Shown here piece after piece: positions 44,237-56,766 of a DNA stretch of 64,000 bases (position 1 is the first letter of the stretch; each line of letters starts with the position of its first letter). The notes beneath the pieces are model-generated. The model saw only the letters and a list, made by a program, of their open reading frames with translations, was not told where the DNA came from and searched no databases. Source of the DNA: Thermomonas beijingensis (lineage in GTDB: Bacteria; Pseudomonadota; Gammaproteobacteria; Xanthomonadales; Xanthomonadaceae). The stretch spans positions 1,168,874 through 1,232,873 of the forward strand of contig NZ_JAIQDJ010000001.1 in assembly GCF_020034655.1 (NCBI RefSeq), read 5' to 3'. The translations under genes were made by a program, and so were the position numbers.

Positions 44237-44620
44237 TTATTTGGTGAAGCTGATCTCCAGCGCCGTATAAAACGGTGTCTTTGGTGGCACGAATACGTGT
44301 TTGTCGCGAACATAGCGCTGCAAGCAGATCGCCAGTGGTGAGCTGCCTTGCCGCCACGTCTGCTGCACCCGGCCATCGGCATCCAAACGCATCACCACGG
44401 TGAAGGCGCTGAAGTCCTTTTGTGGCTTGCCCAGCGAGCATTCCACCACGCCCGCATCCAACAGCGTCTGCTGCGCCGCCAGCATTGCAGTATGTGCCGT
44501 ACCTGTCACGCTGGCTTCATCACGCGTCGCCAGTGGCTTGGCATCAGAGTAGTCCAGCGGCGCGCTGGCACTCACCGATTGCGGGTCGGCGAGGAGCAAG
44601 GCCGCGATCAGCATCTGCAT
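44237..44620 (-). CDS. Small exported protein of unknown function
   Basis: A 127-residue protein. An N-terminal hydrophobic stretch (MQMLIAALLLADPQSVSASA) looks like a signal peptide. The rest has one Cys pair (VVECSLG, AICLQRYV) and a C-terminal LEISFTK strand; it resembles small periplasmic TonB-C-like or energy-transducer-like domains (VVMRLDADGRVQQ) but I cannot assign it. The ATG at 44620 (GTG one codon earlier) follows the rluB stop by 9 nt, so it is the last gene of the scpA-scpB-rluB operon. Confidence 0.65.
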   Translation of the reverse strand: MQMLIAALLLADPQSVSASAPLDYSDAKPLATRDEASVTGTAHTAMLAAQQTLLDAGVVECSLGKPQKDFSAFTVVMRLDADGRVQQTWRQGSSPLAICLQRYVRDKHVFVPPKTPFYTALEISFTK

Positions 44621-44629
44621 CACGGTGGA

Positions 44630-46321
44630 TTACCGATTCCCACCACGCGGGCCGCCGCGGTTGCCGCCGGGCCTGGGGCCAGCGGGTCGCGGGCCACGTG
44701 GGCCGGCGTTGTTGGGGCCATTGCCGGATGGGCGTGAACCACCGGGGCGCGGGCCACCCGGACGCGGGCCGCGTGGGCGGTCTGCATAGGGGTTGAAGCC
44801 GCCGGGGTTGGCGTGGTCGGAAGGGAAGCTGGGGGCATTGCCGGGGTGGCCATACGGTTTGGCTTGGCGCTGCGGGCGGGCATCGCCAGCAAACCCGCCA
44901 TACGGCTTGGGGCTGCGCGGGGCGTCGGCGTTGAAGCCACCTTCACGGCGCGGGCCACGGCTGTCGGCATTGAAGCTGCCATACGGCTTGGGGCTGCGCG
45001 GGGCGTCGGCATTGAAGCCGCCTTCGCGGCGCGGGCCTCGGCTGTCGCTGGCCGCACCATATGGGCGCGGGCCTCCGGCGGGCTTGTTGCCATACGGCTT
45101 GCGCGGGCCACGCGGGCCGTCGGGGTTGCGGTGGCCGGAGGGGCCGGTATCCACGCCATCGGGCACATACCAGGTACGCATGGCGGCGGGGTTGCCTTCA
45201 CCGCGTTGCTCGCCGGGCTTCATGCGTTGGCCGGGCTGGTGCGGGCCTTTGATCTTCATGCGCTTGTCGGCTTGCTTGGCGGCCATTTCGCCGCTGACGG
45301 TCAGCCCGCCGCTGGGGCGCTTGCCGCCGCGACGACCACGGTCTTCGCGGAATTGGTCGAAACGGCGCAGCTCGCGGCCTTCGTCAGCGGTGTTATGGCC
45401 GCCCACGTAGCCGTGGCCACGGGCGTTGCCGGTGACTACCGTTTTGCTGGCTTTGCGCTGGCCCAGCACCGGCATCAGGGTGAGTGCGGACGGCGCGCCG
45501 TCCTCCAGTCCCACCGCCTTGCGCAGTGCATCCACCTCGGCCTGCGGCAGTTCTTGCGAATGCCCACGCAGCAGCGGTTGCGGCAGGCGTGCGCTGCCAT
45601 AACGAATGCGCTTCAAGCGGCTGACCTGGCAGCCTTGCGACTCCCACAGTCGGCGTACTTCGCGGTTGCGGCCTTCTTTCAGCAGCACGCGGAACCAGTC
45701 GTGTGAATCAGTACCGCCGATGCGTTCGATTTCGTCGAATTTGGCCGGGCCATCGTCCAGTGCCACGCCACGGGCAAGGCGATCGACGATTTTGTCGCTG
45801 ACCACATCTTCGCCTTCCGGCGCCCGCACGCGGCATACATATTCGCGTTCGACTTCATGGCTCGGGTGCATCATCGCGTTGGCCAACTCGCCATCGGTGG
45901 TCAGCAGCAGCAGGCCCGAGGTGTTGATATCCAAACGGCCGATCGCGACCCAGCGTGCACCTTTCAGCGCGGGCAGGGCGTCAAAAATGGTGGGGCGGCC
46001 TTCGGGATCTTCGCGGGTGGTCACTTCGCCTTCCGGCTTGTTGTACATCAGCACACGCGACGGGTCGGTCAGCGCGCTGGCGACGAAGGTCTTGCCATCG
46101 ATGTCGATCTTGTCGCCGCCGGTAATGCTCATGCCGGTTTGCGCAGTTTCGCCATTGACCTTGACCAGGCCATCGGCGATCCGCTGTTCCAGTGCGCGGC
46201 GCGAACCCAGCCCGGCTTGCGCCAACACTTTATGCAGACGTTCTTCGATGCGAGGGGCCTCGGTGGCGGCGGCCTTGGCTTTCAGGCTCAGCGGGCGGCG
46301 GGGGGTCTTGTCATTGCTCAT
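44630..46321 (-). CDS. rluB: 23S rRNA pseudouridine synthase RluB with long disordered tail
   Basis: A 563-residue enzyme. Residues about 25-285 form the S4 domain (RLHKVLAQAGLGSRRALEQRIADGLVKVNG) and RluB/E/F catalytic domain with GRLDINTSGLLLLTTDGEL (catalytic Asp), modifying U2605 of 23S rRNA. The last 230 or so residues are Gly/Pro/Arg-rich and repetitive (PKPYG, GGFNADAPRSPKPYG, RPGGPRPGG) and probably bind RNA. It overlaps scpB by 11 nt, the normal Xanthomonadaceae order. Confidence 0.92.
   Translation of the reverse strand: MSNDKTPRRPLSLKAKAAATEAPRIEERLHKVLAQAGLGSRRALEQRIADGLVKVNGETAQTGMSITGGDKIDIDGKTFVASALTDPSRVLMYNKPEGEVTTREDPEGRPTIFDALPALKGARWVAIGRLDINTSGLLLLTTDGELANAMMHPSHEVEREYVCRVRAPEGEDVVSDKIVDRLARGVALDDGPAKFDEIERIGGTDSHDWFRVLLKEGRNREVRRLWESQGCQVSRLKRIRYGSARLPQPLLRGHSQELPQAEVDALRKAVGLEDGAPSALTLMPVLGQRKASKTVVTGNARGHGYVGGHNTADEGRELRRFDQFREDRGRRGGKRPSGGLTVSGEMAAKQADKRMKIKGPHQPGQRMKPGEQRGEGNPAAMRTWYVPDGVDTGPSGHRNPDGPRGPRKPYGNKPAGGPRPYGAASDSRGPRREGGFNADAPRSPKPYGSFNADSRGPRREGGFNADAPRSPKPYGGFAGDARPQRQAKPYGHPGNAPSFPSDHANPGGFNPYADRPRGPRPGGPRPGGSRPSGNGPNNAGPRGPRPAGPRPGGNRGGPRGGNR
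44897..45058. repeat. 81-bp tandem duplication in the rluB tail
   Basis: Two copies of an 81-bp unit (27 codons; 44897-44977 and 44978-45058), nearly identical in sequence, each encoding a GGFNADAPRSPKPYG-type block. In-frame expansion by slippage or unequal crossing-over is likely. Confidence 0.7.
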
Positions 46322-47057
46322 GGGTGTGCTCCGACGATGCGGGGTTCGCGTCGTCTCGTGTTGGGGTTGAATCGGGGTTATCCGAGGGTGTGTCTGAAGC
46401 GGCGTCGGCAATCAATTCCGCTTCGATGTTTGAATCTTCCGCATCCGTGGCGGGTTCTGCTGCCGGTTCGGCGATGCTTGCGGGGACTGCCGGTTCAAAC
46501 GGCAATTGCGGCTCCAGTTCGCCGATGTCGCGCAGTTCCGACAGCGGCGGCAATTCGTCCAGACGCTTGAGGCCGAAGTAGTCGAGGAACGTCTTGGTGG
46601 TGGCCAGCAGCTCGGGCTTGCCGGGTACGTCGCGGTGGCCGACGACACGGATCCAGTCGCGCTCTTCCAATGCCTTGATGATGTTGCTGTTGACCGTCAC
46701 CCCGCGGATTTGCTCGATTTCGCCACGCGTGATGGGCTGCCGGTAGGCAATCAGCGCCAAGGTTTCCAGCGTGGCGCGGGTGTATTTGGTCTGCCGCTCG
46801 CTCCATAGCCGGGCCACCCACGGGTGCACATCGGCCTTGATCTGGTAGCGCCAGCCACTGGCCACTTCGACCAAGGCCACACCGCGGTCGGCGCAGGCCT
46901 CTTGCAGGGCTAGCAGGGCGATGTCAACAGCGTTGTCGGGAATCGGTTCGTCGAGCGGGAACAAGCCTTTGAGCTGGACCAACGACAACGGTTGGTGGCT
47001 GGCCAGCAGGGCCGCTTCGATGATGCGGGTGATCAGGGGTTGGTCGATCTCGGTCAT
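46311..47057 (-). CDS. scpB: Segregation and condensation protein B
   Basis: A 248-residue kleisin-associated winged-helix protein of the SMC-ScpAB condensin. Two winged-helix parts cover residues 5-180 (LITRIIEAALLASHQPLSL, TLALIAYRQPITRGEIEQIRGV, LATTKTFLDYFGL). The last 70 residues are acidic and Ala/Glu-rich, probably disordered. Its ATG overlaps the scpA stop (ATGA). smc itself is 2 kb away on the other strand. Confidence 0.93.
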   Translation of the reverse strand: MTEIDQPLITRIIEAALLASHQPLSLVQLKGLFPLDEPIPDNAVDIALLALQEACADRGVALVEVASGWRYQIKADVHPWVARLWSERQTKYTRATLETLALIAYRQPITRGEIEQIRGVTVNSNIIKALEERDWIRVVGHRDVPGKPELLATTKTFLDYFGLKRLDELPPLSELRDIGELEPQLPFEPAVPASIAEPAAEPATDAEDSNIEAELIADAASDTPSDNPDSTPTRDDANPASSEHTHEQ

Positions 47058-47968
47058 GCGCTTGGCTCGGTGTCGTCATCGAACTCGCTGGACAGCTCGG
47101 ACAGTGCCGGAGTGTTGGCATCGCCAGCCAGCGACTTCACATAGATCGGTGCCATGGGTGATTCCTGCACGATATCCACCAACTGTTCCTTGGCCAGCGT
47201 GAGCAGGCCGAGGAAGGTGACCACCACGCCCAACTTGCCTTCCTCTGCGTTGAACAGGGATTCGAAGCGGTGGAACACACCATCGTTGAGGCGTTCCAGC
47301 AACTCGCCCATGCGTTGCCGCACGCTCAGGGCATCGCGTTTGATCGCGTGCTGGGTGAACAATTCGGCACGCTTGAGCACATCGTGCAGGGCCAGCAACA
47401 TTTCGCGCAATTCCACCGGCGGCGGCAGGCGCACGCTGGCGTGTTCGGGCACGAAGGCGCTGGCCACACTGGTGTCGCGATCCAGGCGCGGGAGGCTGTC
47501 GATGTCTTCCGCAGCCTGCTTGTAGCGTTCGTATTCCTGCAGGCGGCGCACCAGGTCGGCGCGCGGATCATCTTCCTGGCCTTCGTCGCTGGGTGGGCGC
47601 GGCAGCAGCATGCGCGATTTGATTTCGGCCAGAATCGCGGCCATCACCAGATATTCGGCGGCCAGCTCGAAGCGCATTTCCTGCATCGACTGGATGTAGT
47701 CCACGTATTGGCGGGTGATCTCCGCCACGGGAATATCCAGGATGTCCAGATTCTGCCGGCGAATCAGATACAGCAGCAGGTCCAGCGGGCCTTCGAAGGC
47801 ATCCAGAATGACTTCCAACGCATCCGGCGGGATATACAAATCCTTCGGCACTTCCACCACCGGCTGCCCAAGCACCATCGCCAGCGGCATTTCCTGCTGC
47901 TGGGGACGCGGGTTTGGATTGTGGGTGGCGGCATCGGCCGGTGGAGCGATGCGGGTTTCGGATGTCAT
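47054..47968 (-). CDS. scpA: Segregation and condensation protein A
   Basis: A 304-residue kleisin. The N-terminal SMC-neck-binding part has [38 protein letters not shown]; the C-terminal winged helix has [21 protein letters not shown]. The start is the ATG at 47968 with GGAGGG 9-14 nt before it; the frame is open further upstream but without support. It bridges the SMC heads in chromosome segregation. Confidence 0.93.
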   Translation of the reverse strand: MTSETRIAPPADAATHNPNPRPQQQEMPLAMVLGQPVVEVPKDLYIPPDALEVILDAFEGPLDLLLYLIRRQNLDILDIPVAEITRQYVDYIQSMQEMRFELAAEYLVMAAILAEIKSRMLLPRPPSDEGQEDDPRADLVRRLQEYERYKQAAEDIDSLPRLDRDTSVASAFVPEHASVRLPPPVELREMLLALHDVLKRAELFTQHAIKRDALSVRQRMGELLERLNDGVFHRFESLFNAEEGKLGVVVTFLGLLTLAKEQLVDIVQESPMAPIYVKSLAGDANTPALSELSSEFDDDTEPSA

Positions 47969-48224
47969 CGGTTGGCGGCCCCCTCCGGGCCACACCTGTC
48001 GCAAGGGCCAGTCGGCCGGGGTACGTTGTCTTATGGATACGGGTTCGCCATGCCGATACGCATGCGCCGGAACAGGGCGACATCGAAACAGGTGGCGGGG
48101 GTGGCCGGATCGGCGGGTGCGGGGCGACGCGAACACGTCGGATGGCCGCACCGGCCGCAGGATCGGGCCGGGCACTGACTGGCAAGATTAAGGGTTGCCG
48201 GCGCGGCTGTCCACTGCAGCCCCT

Positions 48225-48230
48225 TACAAT
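48225..48230 (+). promoter_or_regulatory. Candidate -10 box for the YciI-BolA operon
   Basis: TACAAT, followed after 6 nt by a probable start at 48237 and, 22 nt later, the YciI ATG with GGAGG in the leader. It lies in the 290-bp region between the divergent scpA and yciI genes, where I see no gene. Confidence 0.45.
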
Positions 48231-48258
48231 GCGGGCATTGATTCATGGAGGCGCGGCC

Positions 48259-48558
48259 ATGTGGTATGCGATTGAAGGATGGGATGGGCCGGAGGTGCTG
48301 GCCAAACGGATGGCGGCGCGGGCCGAACATTTGGCGCGCTTGCATGCGCTGCGCGACCAAGGCCGCTTGTTGCTGGCGGGCCCGTGCCCAGCCATGGATG
48401 CCGAAGACCCGGGCCCGGCGGGCTTTTCCGGCAGCATCGTGATTGCTGAATTTGCTTCGCTGGAGGCCGCCCGTGCGTGGGCCGACGCCGACCCGTATTG
48501 CGCCACCGGCGTGTACCAGCGGGTGGATGTGCGCCCGTTCCGCAAGGTCTTGCCATGA
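48259..48558 (+). CDS. YciI family protein
   Basis: A 99-residue dimeric ferredoxin-like alpha/beta protein: [45 protein letters not shown], then [23 protein letters not shown] and a C-terminal VRPFRKVL. The conserved His/Asp pair of YciI is present. Enzymatic role unclear. GGAGG lies 8 nt before the ATG. The TGA overlaps the bolA ATG. yciI and bolA neighbour each other in many Xanthomonadaceae. Confidence 0.88.
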   Translation: MWYAIEGWDGPEVLAKRMAARAEHLARLHALRDQGRLLLAGPCPAMDAEDPGPAGFSGSIVIAEFASLEAARAWADADPYCATGVYQRVDVRPFRKVLP

Positions 48559-48875
48559 CTATGGGCTGGACCGAAGCCGATATCCCGCGCCTGAACCCGG
48601 AACGCATGGCGCAGATGCGAGCGCTGCTGACGCAGCACTTGGCGCCCACGCGCCTGGCGATCCGCGATGACAGCCACAAGCACGCCGGGCACGCTGGCAG
48701 CCGGCTTGGGCTGGGCCATTTCAGTATCGCGATTGAAAGCGCCGCATTCGTCGGCAAGCTGCCCTTGGCCCGGCACCGGCTGGTGTATGCGGCCTTGGGT
48801 GCGATGATGCAGACCGATATCCACGCCCTGTCGATCACTGCCACCGCCCCGGACGAGGTCGGCGGGACGAGCTAA
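48555..48875 (+). CDS. bolA: BolA family protein
   Basis: A 106-residue BolA/IbaG-type protein. [20 protein letters not shown] and [28 protein letters not shown] carry the conserved His residues that bind a 2Fe-2S cluster with a monothiol glutaredoxin, and the HTH-like helix near [19 protein letters not shown] overlap with yciI. Confidence 0.9.
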   Translation: MTMGWTEADIPRLNPERMAQMRALLTQHLAPTRLAIRDDSHKHAGHAGSRLGLGHFSIAIESAAFVGKLPLARHRLVYAALGAMMQTDIHALSITATAPDEVGGTS

Positions 48876-48939
48876 GGCCCGCTATACTCATCCGCCGGCA
48901 TTGATTTTGAGTGCCTTTTATTCCAAGAAAAACAATAAC

Positions 48940-48968
48940 TTGGAATTCAAAATTGACTTAACAATAAT
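48940..48968 (+). promoter_or_regulatory. Candidate promoter of smc
   Basis: TTGGAA (48940-48945) and AATAAT (48963-48968) spaced by 17 nt in a markedly AT-rich stretch, 36 nt before the smc ATG. Confidence 0.4.
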
Positions 48969-49004
48969 GCGATGCACTAGCGTCGCCAAGGTTTACCGAC
49001 GCGC

Positions 49005-52000
49005 ATGCGCCTTTCCACCATCAAGTTGTCCGGCTTCAAGTCCTTCGTTGACCCCACTACCGTGCACCTGCCGACCAATATGACCGGCATCGTGGGGCCC
49101 AATGGCTGTGGCAAGTCGAACATCATCGACGCCATCCGTTGGGTGATGGGCGAAAGCGCGGCCAGCCGCTTGCGGGGTGATTCACTGACCGACGTGATTT
49201 TCTCCGGCAGCTCGGCGCGCAAGCCGGTCTCGCAGGCCAGCGTGGAGCTGATTTTCGACAACAGCGACCACACGATTACTGGCGAGTACGCTGCGTTCAA
49301 TGAAATTTCGGTCAAGCGCACGGTCAGCCGCGATGGTCAAAGCGGGTACTACTTGAATGGCGGCAAATGCCGCCGCCGCGACATCACCGATTTGTTCTTG
49401 GGCACCGGGCTGGGCCCGCGCAGCTACTCGATCATCGAGCAAGGCATGATTTCGCAGGTGATCGACGCCAAGCCCGAAGAGCTGCGCGTCTATCTGGAAG
49501 AAGCCGCCGGTATTTCCAAATACAAGGAGCGCCGCAAGGAAACCGAAACCCGGATTCGCCACACCCGTGAAAATCTGGACCGCTTGAACGACTTGCGCGA
49601 GGAAGTGGGCAAGCAATTGCAGCACTTGGCGCGGCAGGCCAAACAGGCCGAGCAATACCAAGCCATTCAAGCCGAGCGCAGCATCAAGGATGCGCAGTGG
49701 AAGGCGCTGGAATTTCGTGCGCTGGACACGCGCCTGCAAGGGTTGCGGGAAAAACTGCTGCGTGAGGAAACCCAGCTGGAGCAAGTGATTGCCGAACAGC
49801 GCGAGGCCGAACGTGAACTGGAAACCGGGCGCGAGCGCCGCGAAACCGCCAGCCAGGCATTGAACGCGGCACAAGCCGGGGTTTATCAAGTCGGCAGCAC
49901 ACTGGCACGGGTAGAACAGCAAATCGCCCATCAGCAGGAGCTCTCGGTACGCTTGCAACGGGCGCGTGACGAGGCGCAGTCGGCGTTGGCCGAATTGGGC
50001 CAGCACATCAGCGGCGACGCGCACAAGCTCGATGTGCTGCGCGAGGCCTTGGCCGAAGCCGAGCCGCAATTGGAACTGCTGCAAGAAGCAGACCTGCTGC
50101 GGCAGGATGCTTTGCACGAGGTGGAGGGACGGCTGGCCGATTGGCAAACGCGCTGGGAAACCCATACGCGCGAGCAGTCCGAGGCCTCGCGTGCGGGCGA
50201 GGTGGAGCGTACCCGCATCGAACAATTGGACCGGCAGATTTTCGATGCCGACCGCCGCCGCAGCCAATTGCATGAAGAGCGTACCGGGCTGGATTTGCTG
50301 AGCTTGAGCGATGCCTTCGCGCAACTCGAACGGGAACACGAAACGCGCAAGGAGTCCCTAGAGGCGCTGACCGAACAAGTGGAGCTGCGCAAGCACGCCA
50401 GCGCTGAACTGCAAGAACAGCAGCGCAGCGCACAAACCGAATTGGCCGAGTTGCGCAAGCAAGCGCAGGCCGCGCGCGGTCGATTGGCCTCGCTGGAAAC
50501 CTTGCAGCATGCGGCGCTGGGCCAGGAGCAGGGGGCCGCATCGCAATGGCTCAAGGCGCAAGGCTTGGACAGCGCGGTGCGGGTAGGCGAGCGTGTGGTA
50601 GTGGAATCGGGTTGGGAAAATGCCGTTGAAGCCGCCCTGGGGCAATTGATCGAAGCGGTCATCGTGGAGGCACCCGAACAGTTGGTGGACGCGTTGGGCG
50701 AACTGGGCGAAGGCCGCTTGGCGCTGGTCTCGGGTGTAGCCGACGACACCCACTATGCAGCTACTTCGCTGGCCGCCAAAGTGCAAGGTCCGCGTGCGAT
50801 CCGGCGGTTGCTGGCGCGGCTGCATGCGGCCGAGACACTGGCGGATGCACGCAGCTTGCAGGCCAGCCTGGGCGAGGGCGAGTCGGTCATTACCCGCAAT
50901 GGCGAACGCCTGGGTGAGGGCTGGGTGCGGATTGCGCGTTCGGGGGCAGCCAAGCAAGGCGCGCTGTTGCGTGAAAAAGACATCCAGCAATTGCGCAGCG
51001 ATATCGAACACCATCAACACCGTGAACGCGATCTGGAAGCCACGCTCAGCCACCTGCGGGATGGTTTGCTGGCTGCAGAGCAGCAGCGCGAAGACGTGCA
51101 ACGCCAGTTGTATCAAGCACATCGCGGGGTGTCGGAAGTGGCCGGCCAATTGCAAAGCCAGCAGGGACGGCTGGAAAACGCGCGCAACCGCATTGCCCGG
51201 ATTGATGCCGAACTTGCACAGTTGGGCGAGAGTTTGGATGCCAACAAGGATCACGCCGCACAAGCGCGCATCCGGATTGAAGATGCGTTGGGCCGAATGG
51301 GGAATCTGGAGTCGGCCCGGCAAACGCTGGAGAACGAACGGCGCTACCTCACCGACAAGCGCGAGCAGGCGCGCAACGCCGCCCGCGAGGCACGTGATGC
51401 CGCGCATGCCTTGGCGTTGAGCCTGGAGTCGCAGCGCGTGCAGGCAGTGGCCTTGGCGCAAGCACTGGAACGCATGGGTGGCCAGCGCGGGCAGTTGGAT
51501 ACCCGCTTGGGTGACTTGGCCGCGCAGTTGGCCGAAGGCGATGCGCCAGTGCAGGCGCTGGAGGCGCAGCGCCAAGTGGCGCTGGAAGAACGCGTGCGGG
51601 TGGACCGTGAATTGGCGCAGGCGCGCTCGCAGTTGGAAGGTGTGGATGCTGAACTGCGCCAGTTTGAACAACTGCGCCAACAGCGCGATGCGCAAGCCTT
51701 GCAGCAGCGCGAGGCGATTGGTCAGCGCAAATTGGAGCAACAAGCCCTGGCGCTGAAGGCCGAGCAATACGCGGCTGCCGTGGTCGAGGCCGGCTTCATC
51801 GTCGAAGAGGTATTGAACACGCTGACCGATGCCGCCGACCGCAGCGAATGGGAACGCGCCGTTGCCGAATTGGATGGCAAGTTGCGGCGTTTGGAGCCGG
51901 TCAACTTGGCCGCGATTGCCGAACATGCCGAAGCGGCGCAGCGCAAGGACTACCTGGACGCGCAGGATGCCGACCTCAATACGGCGCTGGAAACCCTGGA

Positions 52001-52508
52001 GGAAGCCATTCGCAAGATTGACCGCGAAACCCGTGGCCGCTTCAAGGACACGTTTGATCGCGTCAATGCGGGCGTGCAAGAACTCTATCCGCGCCTGTTT
52101 GGCGGCGGCCATGCCTATCTGGAACTGACCGGCGATGATTTGCTGGATACCGGGGTCACCATTCTGGCGCGCCCGCCAGGTAAGCGCGTGTCGAATATTT
52201 CGCTGCTCTCCGGTGGTGAAAAAGCGATGACCGCAGTGGCGCTGGTGTTTGCGATCTTTCGCTTGAATCCGGCGCCGTTCTGCTTGCTCGACGAAGTGGA
52301 CGCGCCCTTGGATGAAGCCAATGTCGGCCGCTTCACCGCGATGGTCAGCGAGATGAGCGAGGCGGTACAGTTCCTGTTTGTCACGCATAACAAAGTCACC
52401 ATGGAAGCCGCGCGCCAGCTGTCTGGCGTGACCATGCGTGAACCCGGCGTAAGTCGCTTGGTGTCGGTGGATTTGGCCGAGGCTGCGCGTATGGCTGGTG
52501 CCGCATAA
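49005..52508 (+). CDS. smc: Chromosome partition protein SMC
   Basis: A 1167-residue ATPase of the SMC-ScpAB condensin. Walker A is GPNGCGKSN (31-39), with FKSFVDPTTV ahead. Two long coiled coils, about 170-500 and 670-1000, flank the hinge (around 510-640, ASQWLKAQGLDSAVRVGERVV). The C-terminal head has LLSGGEKAMTAVAL (signature) and FCLLDEVDAPLDEAN (Walker B). The ATG at 49005 has only a weak ribosome site. It is followed by zipA and ligA, the common Xanthomonadaceae order. Confidence 0.96.
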   Translation: MRLSTIKLSGFKSFVDPTTVHLPTNMTGIVGPNGCGKSNIIDAIRWVMGESAASRLRGDSLTDVIFSGSSARKPVSQASVELIFDNSDHTITGEYAAFNEISVKRTVSRDGQSGYYLNGGKCRRRDITDLFLGTGLGPRSYSIIEQGMISQVIDAKPEELRVYLEEAAGISKYKERRKETETRIRHTRENLDRLNDLREEVGKQLQHLARQAKQAEQYQAIQAERSIKDAQWKALEFRALDTRLQGLREKLLREETQLEQVIAEQREAERELETGRERRETASQALNAAQAGVYQVGSTLARVEQQIAHQQELSVRLQRARDEAQSALAELGQHISGDAHKLDVLREALAEAEPQLELLQEADLLRQDALHEVEGRLADWQTRWETHTREQSEASRAGEVERTRIEQLDRQIFDADRRRSQLHEERTGLDLLSLSDAFAQLEREHETRKESLEALTEQVELRKHASAELQEQQRSAQTELAELRKQAQAARGRLASLETLQHAALGQEQGAASQWLKAQGLDSAVRVGERVVVESGWENAVEAALGQLIEAVIVEAPEQLVDALGELGEGRLALVSGVADDTHYAATSLAAKVQGPRAIRRLLARLHAAETLADARSLQASLGEGESVITRNGERLGEGWVRIARSGAAKQGALLREKDIQQLRSDIEHHQHRERDLEATLSHLRDGLLAAEQQREDVQRQLYQAHRGVSEVAGQLQSQQGRLENARNRIARIDAELAQLGESLDANKDHAAQARIRIEDALGRMGNLESARQTLENERRYLTDKREQARNAAREARDAAHALALSLESQRVQAVALAQALERMGGQRGQLDTRLGDLAAQLAEGDAPVQALEAQRQVALEERVRVDRELAQARSQLEGVDAELRQFEQLRQQRDAQALQQREAIGQRKLEQQALALKAEQYAAAVVEAGFIVEEVLNTLTDAADRSEWERAVAELDGKLRRLEPVNLAAIAEHAEAAQRKDYLDAQDADLNTALETLEEAIRKIDRETRGRFKDTFDRVNAGVQELYPRLFGGGHAYLELTGDDLLDTGVTILARPPGKRVSNISLLSGGEKAMTAVALVFAIFRLNPAPFCLLDEVDAPLDEANVGRFTAMVSEMSEAVQFLFVTHNKVTMEAARQLSGVTMREPGVSRLVSVDLAEAARMAGAA

Positions 52509-52520
52509 GGAGATTGCTGG

Positions 52521-55576
<3,056 letters not shown>

Positions 55577-55587
55577 ACATTTCACGC

Positions 55588-56634
55588 ATGAAAAGCCGTA
55601 GCCCCTCACCCCAATCCTCTGCTCCCCAGGCGGGGGCGTGGGGGCAAATCCAAGCTGAGGTGCCGCTGGATTGGTGTCCAACTGCGGGCTTTGATGCGAT
55701 CCGCCTGCGCGCTCGCTTCAACCGGCTTGTGCGTGAGTTCTTCCACACTCGCAACGTGTTGGAAGTTGAAACCCCGGTGCTGTCACTGGCCGGTAATACC
55801 GAACCCAACATCGCCTCGTTTTCGCTGGAATTTTCCGGCCGCACCAACGGCGCGCCGCGCACGCGTTGGTTGCGCACATCGCCGGAGTTCGCGCTCAAGC
55901 GGCTACTGGCAGCTGGCGTTGGTGATTGCTATGAGTTGGGCCGGGTATTTCGCGATGGCGAAGCCGGTGGTCGCCATAACCCCGAATTCAGCATGCTGGA
56001 GTGGTACCGCATCGGTTGGGATCACCTGCGTTTGCTCGAGGAAACCGTGGCGCTGGTGCGCGCTGCATTGGCCCTGGTGGGCCGCGATGGCGGACTTCGC
56101 ATCACCACCTTTCGCGATCTTTACTGGCAGGCATTGCAGCTGGATCCACTGACTGCGGACAGTCAGGTGTTGCGTAATGCATTGGGCGATGTGGACATCG
56201 ATCCAACAGGCCTTACCCGTGACGACTGGCTGGACCTGCTGATGACCCATCGCCTGCAGCCGACGTTCGATCGCGACAGCCTGCTGGCGGTGCATGACTG
56301 GCCGGCCTCGCAGGCGGCGCTGGCACGCATCCGCAACGATGATCCGCCGGTGGCCGAACGTTTCGAGTTGTATCTAGGCCCGCTGGAATTGGCCAATGGC
56401 TATCACGAACTCTGCGATCCTGGCGAGCAGCGTGCGCGCTTTGAGCGCGATGCAGCGGTGCGTGCGCAGCGCGGTTTGCCCAGGGTTCCAATGGACACGG
56501 CGTTGTTGGCCGCGATGGCACACGGATTGCCCGCTTGCGCCGGTGTGGCCGTGGGAGTAGACCGATTATTGATGGCAATGTTGGGGACATCGCGCATCGC
56601 CGAACTATTGGCATTCGAGTTCGCGAAGGCCTGA
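55588..56634 (+). CDS. epmA: EF-P lysyltransferase EpmA (GenX/PoxA)
   Basis: A 348-residue class II lysyl-tRNA-synthetase paralogue without anticodon-binding domain that beta-lysylates elongation factor P. Class II motifs: FFHTRNVLEVETPVLS (motif 1), RTSPEFALKRLLAAGVGDCYELGRVFRDGE (motif 2), GVAVGVDRLLMAMLG (motif 3). It begins 11 nt after ligA. The partner genes efp and epmB are not in this window. Confidence 0.92.
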   Translation: MKSRSPSPQSSAPQAGAWGQIQAEVPLDWCPTAGFDAIRLRARFNRLVREFFHTRNVLEVETPVLSLAGNTEPNIASFSLEFSGRTNGAPRTRWLRTSPEFALKRLLAAGVGDCYELGRVFRDGEAGGRHNPEFSMLEWYRIGWDHLRLLEETVALVRAALALVGRDGGLRITTFRDLYWQALQLDPLTADSQVLRNALGDVDIDPTGLTRDDWLDLLMTHRLQPTFDRDSLLAVHDWPASQAALARIRNDDPPVAERFELYLGPLELANGYHELCDPGEQRARFERDAAVRAQRGLPRVPMDTALLAAMAHGLPACAGVAVGVDRLLMAMLGTSRIAELLAFEFAKA

Positions 56635-56766
56635 TTTTCAAGCTGAATGCGTAATATCTGACAAAGGGGCATGCCCGCAGTTTTTGCCTGCGATTCATCC
56701 GGCATGGCTAAATTCAACGTACGAGGATCGCGCCCATACCGGGCCGAGGGAGCCAGGAGCACCACC

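Noticed and set aside
48031..48246. Minus-strand frame with CPHC and CGRCGHPTC, resembling a small zinc ribbon
   Set aside because: No ribosome site on that strand; the GGAGG there serves the plus-strand YciI gene, and the rest of the frame looks random.
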